In this document: piece after piece, positions 5,909 through 11,714 of the stretch | Numbering within the stretch: position 1 is the stretch's first letter | How the letters are laid out: the number at the start of each line of letters is the position of its first letter | Source: Bacteroidales bacterium | Lineage (GTDB): Bacteria; Bacteroidota; Bacteroidia; Bacteroidales; UBA932 | Reading direction: 5' to 3' | DNA: 11,714 bases | Assembly: GCA_024683255.1 (NCBI GenBank) | Contig: JAIKYL010000075.1 | Location: forward strand, 1 to 11,714 | Program-made: the position numbers and the translations under genes | The notes under the pieces: generated by a model | What the model saw: only the letters and a program-made list of their open reading frames with translations | Told to the model about the DNA's origin: nothing | Databases searched by the model: none

Positions 5909-6604
5909 ATGGAAGTTAAGAAGAGTCCCAAAGCCAGCCTTGAAAACAAGAAGCTGCTGCTCACCGAGGTCGGCCTGGTGGTTGCCCTCGCCGTTGTGTA
6001 CGGAGCCTTCAACTGGTCTTCCCGCGACGCTCAGGTAGCCGTGCTGGAAGATACCACCCAGGTGCTCGTGGAAGACGAGATGATCGCCATTCAGAACGAA
6101 CTCCCGCCGCCCCCGCCCGAGGCCCCGTCCATCCCTGTTCTGTCGGACCAGATCGATATTGTGGACGATGATATCAAACTGGACGACGACATGTTCATCA
6201 ACCTGGAAGACGACGCCAATCTGGCCGTGGATATCCAGGACTACCGTGAAGCCGTAGTGGAAGAAGAGGAAGTGGAAGAAGAGGCCATCCCGTTCCAGCT
6301 CGTGGAACAGAAGCCTTCCTTCAACGGCGGCGATGCCAACGAGTTCTCCAAGTGGGTTAACTCCAAGCTCGTGTATCCGGAAATTGCCAAGGAGAACGGT
6401 GTTCAGGGTCGTGTTACCCTCATGTTCACCGTGGAGGCCGACGGCCGCGTTACCAACGTGCGCGTTGTACGTGGTGTGGATGAGTCCCTGGATAAGGAGG
6501 CCGTCCGCGTGGTTTCCAGCTCTCCCAAGTGGAAGCCGGGCCGTCAGCGTGACCGCGCTGTGAAGGTTACCTACACCTTCCCTGTAATCTTCCAGCTCCG
6601 CTAA
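5909..6604 (+). CDS. tonB: TonB-family energy transducer
   Basis: A 231-residue protein with TonB layout. It couples the inner-membrane ExbB/ExbD proton motor to outer-membrane TonB-dependent (including SusC-type) receptors. The cytoplasmic start MEVKKSPKASLENKKLLL is followed by one membrane helix (about 20-36, VGLVVALAVVYGAFNW), a short proline stretch PPPPPEAP (about 66-73), a strongly acidic periplasmic linker (about 80-125, with runs such as VDDDIKLDDDMF and VEEEEVEEEA), and a TonB_C domain (about 140-231) with VNSKLVYPEIAKENGVQGRV, LDKEAVRVVSSSPKWKPG and the terminal VTYTFPVIFQL. Most TonB linkers are Pro/Lys-rich; acidic linkers are a known variant in this phylum. ATG 5909 gives the conserved N-terminus. 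No exbB or exbD is adjacent. The stop directly abuts the next ATG (TAAATG). Confidence 0.92.
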   Translation: MEVKKSPKASLENKKLLLTEVGLVVALAVVYGAFNWSSRDAQVAVLEDTTQVLVEDEMIAIQNELPPPPPEAPSIPVLSDQIDIVDDDIKLDDDMFINLEDDANLAVDIQDYREAVVEEEEVEEEAIPFQLVEQKPSFNGGDANEFSKWVNSKLVYPEIAKENGVQGRVTLMFTVEADGRVTNVRVVRGVDESLDKEAVRVVSSSPKWKPGRQRDRAVKVTYTFPVIFQLR

Positions 6605-7603
6605 ATGGCAGAGTCATTTTCCGACATAGGCAGAATTGAGGCGATAGACCAGCTCTATCGCCTTTCTGCATATAATCCGGTGACCGGACTCACCTACTCC
6701 TCCGATAAGGGCGGAAAGGTGACTACGGCCGCCCGGATGTATCTGGAGGGCATCGACTTCAATCTGGTTTACTTCCCGCTCAAGCATCTGGGGTACAAAT
6801 GCGTGGTGGGTGTTACCGGAGAGCTTTATGCCACCTTAGCGCACCCGAAGCTCCTGAACGTGGTGCTGGGCATATCGGCCAAGTTGGACTTCCCGCAGGT
6901 GAAAGACCTATGGATGGGTATTACCGTAGCGGCCAAGGAACATGGCTATGAGGCGGTGAACCTGGACCTGCAGCCCTCCAACAACGGTCTGTACGTTTCC
7001 CTGGCGGCAACGGGCGAGACTTCCCTCCTTACGGACAAGCGCCGCAACGCTGCCAAGAGCAAGGACCTTATCTGCGTTTCCGGTGCCCTCGGCGCGGCCT
7101 ACCTGGGCCTGCAGGTGCTGGAGCGCGGCGCCCGTGAATTCTCGGAGAAAGGCACGCAGCCGGACATGACCCTGTACAAGATGCTGGTGGGGGATTATCT
7201 TCGTCCGGAGCTGGAGGCCGATACCGTCTCCCGTTTGGAGGATGCGGAAATCTATCCGCCATACGGCTACTTTGTTACCAAGGGCCTTTCCGACGCATTA
7301 AAGCGTCTCACGCGCGACAGCGGCCTGGGCGCCAAGGTATATGCCGATAAGATCCCCTTCGAGGGCAACAGCTTCCAGCTGGGCAAGGAACTGGATATAG
7401 ACCCGGTATCGGCCGCCATGAACGGCGGAGATGACAACCGTCTCCTCTTTGTGGTGCCCATCCTGTACCTGGAGAAATTCCGCCGGGATTTCCAGACCTT
7501 TGACATTATCGGCCACCTGGCACAGCCGGAGGCCGGCACGGTGCTGGTCACCCCGGAAGGTGTGGAATTCCCGGTGAAGGCACAAGGTTGGAGCGAAGAC
7601 TAA
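6605..7603 (+). CDS. ThiL/AIR-synthase-like protein with degenerate active site, probably not an active kinase
   Basis: A 332-residue protein alignable along its length with thiamine-monophosphate kinase (ThiL) of the PurM/AIR-synthase fold. Shared blocks are LEGIDFNLVYFPLKHLGYK (48-66), KDLICVSGALGAAYLGLQ (153-170), MNGGDDNRLLF (272-282) and the terminal EFPVKAQGW. However, compared from memory with Bacteroidales ThiL, the usual acidic metal sites are mostly gone: the N-terminal GDDAAV is absent (residues 22-36 read AYNPVTGLTYSSDKG), the Asp of TTD-L-EG aligns with Arg44, SDIYAM has become GELYAT (Glu73), GGDTT has become NLDLQ (only Asp121 kept), and DISDGLS has become FVTKGLS (Lys226). Kinase activity is therefore doubtful, and a structural or regulatory role is inferred. 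It abuts tonB without a gap, and a terminator follows. Confidence 0.78.
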   Translation: MAESFSDIGRIEAIDQLYRLSAYNPVTGLTYSSDKGGKVTTAARMYLEGIDFNLVYFPLKHLGYKCVVGVTGELYATLAHPKLLNVVLGISAKLDFPQVKDLWMGITVAAKEHGYEAVNLDLQPSNNGLYVSLAATGETSLLTDKRRNAAKSKDLICVSGALGAAYLGLQVLERGAREFSEKGTQPDMTLYKMLVGDYLRPELEADTVSRLEDAEIYPPYGYFVTKGLSDALKRLTRDSGLGAKVYADKIPFEGNSFQLGKELDIDPVSAAMNGGDDNRLLFVVPILYLEKFRRDFQTFDIIGHLAQPEAGTVLVTPEGVEFPVKAQGWSED

Positions 7604-7629
7604 GTCATTCACCCACAATCGTTTCCATG

Positions 7630-7665
7630 AATACCCTGCTGCATTTTGACAGCAGGGTATTTGTG
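7630..7665 (+). terminator. Strong hairpin terminator after the tonB-thiL-like pair
   Basis: AATACCCTGCTG (7630-7641) and CAGCAGGGTATT (7650-7661) are a perfect 12-bp inverted repeat around an 8-nt loop, with a T-containing tail (TGTGT). It starts 26 bp after the stop codon at 7603. It is the longest uninterrupted stem in the window and separates this transcription unit from dnaE. Confidence 0.75.
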
Positions 7666-7710
7666 TAAATGCTTGATAGAAAAGCGATAAGAGAAAAGCG
7701 AAAATCTTTA

Positions 7711-7741
7711 TTGTGAATCCGGGAAGAATAGCTTATCTTTG
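7711..7741 (+). promoter_or_regulatory. Bacteroidota-type promoter of dnaE
   Basis: TTG (7711-7713) is separated by 20 bases from TATCTTTG (7734-7741), an exact TAnnTTTG box with the same spacing as the ruvA promoter. Only six bases lie between the box and the dnaE ATG at 7748, so the mRNA would carry a leader of roughly 0-3 nt. Confidence 0.7.
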
Positions 7742-7747
7742 TATATC

Positions 7748-10700
7748 ATGAGTTTTGTGCATCTCCACGTCCATACCCAGTACTCCATCCTGGATGGACA
7801 GTCTTCCATAGAAAACCTCTTTAACCGGGCCGAGGAGCTGGGGATGCCCGCCCTTGCCATCACGGATCATGGCAACATGTACGGCGTAAAGGAGTTCTTC
7901 AAATTTGCCAAGAAGCATCCTTCCGTCAAGCCCATCATCGGCTGTGAGATATACGTTTCCAAGGGAGACCACCGGGTAAAGGAGAAAGGTTATTACCACC
8001 TTATCCTTCTGGCCAAGAACTACAACGGATACAAGAACTTGGTCAAGATTGTCTCGGAAGCCCACATCAACGGTATGTATTACAGGCCCCGCGTGAGCCA
8101 TGAGGTCATTGAGCAGTACCATGAGGATCTTATCTGCTCATCGGCCTGCCTTGCGGGTGAGGTGCCGCGCGCTATCATGGCCCATGACCCGGATGCGGTG
8201 GACAGGGCTATCCAGTGGCATAAGCGCGTCTTTGGAGAGGATTATTACTTGGAGGTGATGAAGCACAAGACGGAGGTCCCCGGTCTTTCCAACGAGCTGT
8301 ATGAGCAGCAGTGCTATTACACGGAGGAAATCTTCCGCCTGGCCCAGAAGCACGGGGTAAAGGTCATTGCCACCAACGACGCCCACTTTGTACGCAAGGA
8401 GGACGGCCCCGCTCACGACCGCCTCATCTGCCTTACCACCAATGCCGATATAAACGACCCCAACCGTCTGCGTTATACCCAGCAGGAATACCTCAAGAGT
8501 GAGGAAGAGATGCTGGAGCTGTTCCCGGATCATCCGGAGGCGCTGGCCAACACGCTGGAAGTGGCCGATAAGATTGAGAGCTATGAGATAGACCGCGGCC
8601 ACGTGCTGCCCAAGTTCGAACTGCCGGAAGATTTCATGGCCAATATCGGCAACTATCTGGAGCAGTATAAAGATGTAATAGAGGAAGGAAAGTATGAGGT
8701 GGCCAAGGATGGCACCAAGACTTATCGGGGAGACGAATTCTGCAACAGCGTTGCATACATGTGTAAACTGGCGTACGACGGAGCCCGTGTCCGCTACGGG
8801 GATACGCTCAACGAAGTGCTGACGGAACGGCTGGACTTTGAGCTCAAGACCATCTCCCGCATGGGTTTCCCGGACTATTTCCTCATTGTCCAGGACTTTA
8901 TCAACTGGGCCAAGAACAACGGCATTTCCGTTGGGCCTGGCCGAGGAAGCGCTGCCGGTAGCGCCGTGGCGTATTGCCTGGGCATCACCAACCTGGACCC
9001 CATCCGCTACGACTTGCTGTTTGAGCGCTTCCTCAATCCGGAGCGTATCTCCATGCCGGATATAGACGTGGACTTTGACGATGAAGGCCGGTATAGGGTT
9101 ATCCAGTACGTGCAGGAGAAATACGGCGTGGACCACATCTCCCACGTTATCACGTTCGGGACCATGGCCACCAAGCTGGCCCTTAAGGACGTGGCCCGCA
9201 TCTCCGGCCTCACGGTGGACGAAAGCAATGCCCTCACCAAGCTCATTCCAGACCGCGCGCCCTATAAAATCAATCTGAGGAACTGTATTGAAAATGTTCC
9301 ACAGTTAAAAGAACTGGCCACAAACGGTCCGGAGAAGGTGCGGGACACCATCAAATATGCCCAGCAGTTGGAGGGCAGTATCCGCCAGACCGGCATCCAC
9401 GCCTGCGCCATGATCATCGGCCGCGGCAACCTAACGGACTATATCCCCATCACAACCGGCACAGATAAGGCCACCGGGCAAACCGTCTGGGTCTCGCAGT
9501 ACGAGGGTTCCTATATTGAAGAGGTGGGCATGCTCAAGATGGACTTCCTGGGCCTCAAAACCCTGTCCATCATCAAAGAATGCCTCCGTCTGGTTAAGGA
9601 ACGCTGGGGAGAAGATATTGATATTGAGAAGATTCCCATAGACGACCCTGCCACTTACGCCCTTTACGGCCGGGGAGACACCAAGAGCGTCTTCCAGTTT
9701 GAATCGCCCGGCATGAAGGAATGGCTCCAGCGGCTGCGTCCGGAGCGTTTCGAGGACCTCATCGCTATGAATGCCCTTTATCGGCCCGGGCCCATGGACT
9801 ACATCCCCAACTTTGTTGCGCGCAAGCGCGGGGAGGAAACCATCTCCTACGACCTGCCGGACATGGAGGAATACCTGAGTGAAACGTACGGCGTAACGGT
9901 GTACCAGGAGCAGGTGATGCTGCTCTCCCGCAAACTGGCGGGCTTCTCCAGAGGTAAGGCCGATAAACTCCGCAAGGCCATGGGTAAGAAGCAGCTGGCG
10001 GTGCTGGAAGGCCTGTACGACGACTTCAAGAAGGGCGGCCTGGAGCACGGACACCCGGAAGAGGTGCTGGACAAGATCTGGAAAGACTGGCGCGCCTTTG
10101 CCGAATATGCCTTCAACAAGTCCCACGCAACCTGCTATGCCTGGGTAAGCTACCAGACGGGCTGGCTCAAGGCCCATTATCCAGCCGAATTCCAGGCGGC
10201 CAACTTGTCCAACCAGCTCAACAACATGACGGAGATCATGGAGATCATGGACGACTGCAAGAAGGGTGGCGTGCCTGTGCTCAATCCGGATGTGAACGAG
10301 AGTGAATCCGGATTCACGGTGAATAAGAACGGAGAAATCCGTTTCGGCCTGGGCGGCATCAAGGGTTTTGGCGGCAACGTGGTGGAGGCCATCCTCAAGG
10401 AAAGGGAGGAAAACGGCCTGTTCACGGACGTTTACGACTTTGTGGAAAGAATGGCCGGCAGCGTGAACCGCAAGAGTCTGGAAAGCCTCCTCAACGCCGG
10501 TGCCCTGGACAGCTTCGGCACCAAACGGGCTCTCTATTACCAGCTGGGCAAGAGTGGAGAACCCTTCCTGGACGAGCTGTCCCGTTACGGAGACCTTTAT
10601 AAGAACGACACGGTAAATTCGGCCGCTTCCCTGTTCGGAGACATGGAGGAAATGAAGCCTCAGCGCCCGGAAATACCGGATACCCAGGTGGAAGGAGACA

Positions 10701-11392
10701 TCCTGGAAGAGCTCCAGAAGGAGAAGGAACTGGTGGGCATGTACCTCAGCTCCCATCCGCTGGACCGCTACGACTTTGAAATGCGCAACTTCACCACCTG
10801 CAAAATGGTGGACCTCCCCTCCGTTATCAACGACTGCGAAAACCGCAAGCAGACCGCCAAACTGTATGTGGCCGGCATAGTCACGGACAGCAAGGTGCTT
10901 TACACCAAAACCGGCAAGCCGTACTCCCGCACCACCATAGAAGATTACAGCGGTTCGTATGAACTCACCCTCTTCGGCAAGGATCACGAGACCTTCATGC
11001 AATACATGACGCCCAAGAACACCTTGTTCCTGGAAGGCGTGGTGGAAGAGAAGTTCTTCCTTAAGCAGGAAGAGAAGGCGCAGGGAAAAACGGCCCCCTA
11101 CACCTTCCGTTTAAAGAAAGTGACGCTGCTGGGCAATATTACGGACGATATCCTCTCCGGCTTCAGCCTGGACATTACCACCCCCATGCTCACGCCCAAA
11201 TTCCGGGAAGACCTGGTGAAGGTGGTAAAAAAACATAAGGGCAAGATTCCTCTCACCCTTTATCTGTACGACCCGGAAACGCACTACCGTATTCAGTTCA
11301 TTTCCAAGAAGTTCCAAGTTGGTGTAACCTCCGGCCTCATCCAGGATCTTCACAAGATCGGCGTGGACCGTTACGAGGTGCTCAAAAAGTAG
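7748..11392 (+). CDS. dnaE: DNA polymerase III subunit alpha (replicative polymerase)
   Basis: A complete 1214-residue DnaE-type C-family polymerase, the chromosomal replicative enzyme that works with the beta clamp and clamp loader. Order of parts: an N-terminal PHP domain (1 to about 215) with HLHVH (5-9), TDHGN (39-43), GCEIYV (65-70), His84 and NDAHFV (210-215); then the polymerase core with GPGRGSAAGS (from 396), catalytic Asp438 and Asp440 in MPDIDVDFDD, and Asp599 in KMDFLGLK; fingers/thumb motifs NALYRPGPMDYIPNF and YQEQVM; a helix-hairpin-helix region; a likely internal clamp-binding motif AASLFG (about 958-963); and an OB fold (about 1033-1110). Unlike the E. coli enzyme, the PHP metal ligands look complete. 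ATG 7748 is chosen because the only upstream in-frame start candidate, a TTG at 7739, overlaps the -7 box. No proofreading exonuclease domain is inserted, so DnaE1 rather than PolC. Confidence 0.97.
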   Translation: MSFVHLHVHTQYSILDGQSSIENLFNRAEELGMPALAITDHGNMYGVKEFFKFAKKHPSVKPIIGCEIYVSKGDHRVKEKGYYHLILLAKNYNGYKNLVKIVSEAHINGMYYRPRVSHEVIEQYHEDLICSSACLAGEVPRAIMAHDPDAVDRAIQWHKRVFGEDYYLEVMKHKTEVPGLSNELYEQQCYYTEEIFRLAQKHGVKVIATNDAHFVRKEDGPAHDRLICLTTNADINDPNRLRYTQQEYLKSEEEMLELFPDHPEALANTLEVADKIESYEIDRGHVLPKFELPEDFMANIGNYLEQYKDVIEEGKYEVAKDGTKTYRGDEFCNSVAYMCKLAYDGARVRYGDTLNEVLTERLDFELKTISRMGFPDYFLIVQDFINWAKNNGISVGPGRGSAAGSAVAYCLGITNLDPIRYDLLFERFLNPERISMPDIDVDFDDEGRYRVIQYVQEKYGVDHISHVITFGTMATKLALKDVARISGLTVDESNALTKLIPDRAPYKINLRNCIENVPQLKELATNGPEKVRDTIKYAQQLEGSIRQTGIHACAMIIGRGNLTDYIPITTGTDKATGQTVWVSQYEGSYIEEVGMLKMDFLGLKTLSIIKECLRLVKERWGEDIDIEKIPIDDPATYALYGRGDTKSVFQFESPGMKEWLQRLRPERFEDLIAMNALYRPGPMDYIPNFVARKRGEETISYDLPDMEEYLSETYGVTVYQEQVMLLSRKLAGFSRGKADKLRKAMGKKQLAVLEGLYDDFKKGGLEHGHPEEVLDKIWKDWRAFAEYAFNKSHATCYAWVSYQTGWLKAHYPAEFQAANLSNQLNNMTEIMEIMDDCKKGGVPVLNPDVNESESGFTVNKNGEIRFGLGGIKGFGGNVVEAILKEREENGLFTDVYDFVERMAGSVNRKSLESLLNAGALDSFGTKRALYYQLGKSGEPFLDELSRYGDLYKNDTVNSAASLFGDMEEMKPQRPEIPDTQVEGDILEELQKEKELVGMYLSSHPLDRYDFEMRNFTTCKMVDLPSVINDCENRKQTAKLYVAGIVTDSKVLYTKTGKPYSRTTIEDYSGSYELTLFGKDHETFMQYMTPKNTLFLEGVVEEKFFLKQEEKAQGKTAPYTFRLKKVTLLGNITDDILSGFSLDITTPMLTPKFREDLVKVVKKHKGKIPLTLYLYDPETHYRIQFISKKFQVGVTSGLIQDLHKIGVDRYEVLKK

Positions 11393-11395
11393 CCT

Positions 11396-11714
11396 TTACT
11401 TCAGCCCTTTCTCAATCTGGGCGGCCAGGGACTGCCAGTGGGCCTTGGTGACGTCGTCGCCTTTGGCCTTGGCGGCCTTCTTCTGGATGTCCATAAGCTG
11501 GGCCTGAATGAGGGCCTTGCCACCGGAGACAAGCTGCTCGTTCTTCACCACGGTTAAGGCCTGGCTCACGTAACGCTGCTGCAGGTAGCGGCGGTAGCTG
11601 TCCACCTTGCCGCCCTTATCCAGTTCCGTGAATACCATGCCGCGGAGGTCGTTCAGGTACTCTTCCGGCGTGTAGTTGCCGGGACCGTACTCGGCAAACT
11701 GCTCCAGGCGGTCC
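11396..11714 (-). CDS. Probable zinc-dependent metalloprotease (DUF5117/DUF4953 type), C-terminal fragment
   Basis: The minus-strand frame is open from the right edge to the stop at 11398-11396, giving 105 visible residues; the start and most of the gene lie outside the window. An internal ATG at 11638 is not the start, because the frame continues upstream as DRLEQFAEYGPGNYTPEEYLNDLRG. The sequence resembles the tail of the large secreted or periplasmic zinc metalloproteases common in Bacteroidota: a YTPEEYLNDLRGMVFTEL segment, a RRYLQQRYVSQAL helix, an ALIQAQLMDIQKK helix and a final AAQIEKGLK. No HExxH zinc motif is in the visible part, so the assignment rests on the C-terminal pattern alone. 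It converges on dnaE with 3 bp between the stop codons. Confidence 0.55.
   Translation of the reverse strand, partial: DRLEQFAEYGPGNYTPEEYLNDLRGMVFTELDKGGKVDSYRRYLQQRYVSQALTVVKNEQLVSGGKALIQAQLMDIQKKAAKAKGDDVTKAHWQSLAAQIEKGLK

Noticed and set aside
9431..11002. 523-codon open frame on the minus strand opposite dnaE (and a 335-codon one at 8138-9145)
   Set aside because: Same register effect as opposite glyS: both frames mirror dnaE codons in a gene with strong third-position G/C bias. No recognisable protein features.
1..11714. CRISPR arrays, tRNA or rRNA genes, insertion sequences, prophage or defence genes
   Set aside because: Scanned for spaced repeats, cloverleaf-like segments, terminal inverted repeats and transposase motifs; none found. 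All long frames belong to housekeeping families.

Overview
The window reads as ordinary chromosome of a member of the Bacteroidota, most likely order Bacteroidales. Four things point that way. The promoter-like boxes have the TAnnTTTG form of this phylum (before ruvA, sufS and dnaE, with a weaker one before tonB). Genes mostly lack Shine-Dalgarno sequences. The TonB protein starts MEVKKSPKA and has a single TonB_C domain, and SufS has the RSGQMCAEP active-site loop. Species cannot be told from the sequence alone. Almost every base is accounted for by genes; I see no tRNA, rRNA, CRISPR, insertion sequence or phage.

Left part (1-976): the 3' end of mnmG (tRNA wobble-uridine modification) converges on ruvA (Holliday-junction recognition). 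Two near-perfect 16-bp parS-like palindromes (TGTTCCACGTGGAAC plus one base) lie 293 bp apart, one inside mnmG and one in the 31-bp gap between the two stop codons. This suggests that the region is a ParB loading site and therefore probably near the replication origin.

Middle left (990-3499): a tight four-gene run, sufS-sufE-(SufT/PaaD-like DUF59)-folK, with 11-nt and 1-nt overlaps after sufE. SufS and SufE mobilise sulfur from cysteine for Fe-S clusters, the DUF59 protein probably helps cluster maturation, and FolK makes a folate precursor. The scaffold genes sufB, sufC and sufD are not in the window. The run is divergent from ruvA, and the two promoters sit within about 30 bp.

Middle right (3566-7603): glyS (glycyl-tRNA synthetase, single-chain dimeric type) is followed one base later by a small membrane-anchored protein with a coiled coil and a C-terminal helix-turn-helix of a Bacteroidales type. 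After a 218-bp AT-rich spacer with hairpins and a duplicated promoter-like module come tonB and, directly abutting it, a ThiL-family protein that has lost most of the acidic metal-binding residues expected of a thiamine-phosphate kinase.

Right part (7604-11714): a strong 12-bp hairpin terminator, then dnaE (replicative DNA polymerase III alpha subunit, complete, with an intact-looking PHP domain) driven from a near-leaderless promoter. dnaE converges, with 3 bp between stops, on the 3' end of a probable zinc-metalloprotease gene that leaves the window.

Nothing here looks like a new defence or mobile system. The items most worth a second look are the paired parS sites, the degenerate ThiL paralog, the orphan membrane-tethered HTH protein behind glyS, and a short dispersed-repeat remnant before glyS.
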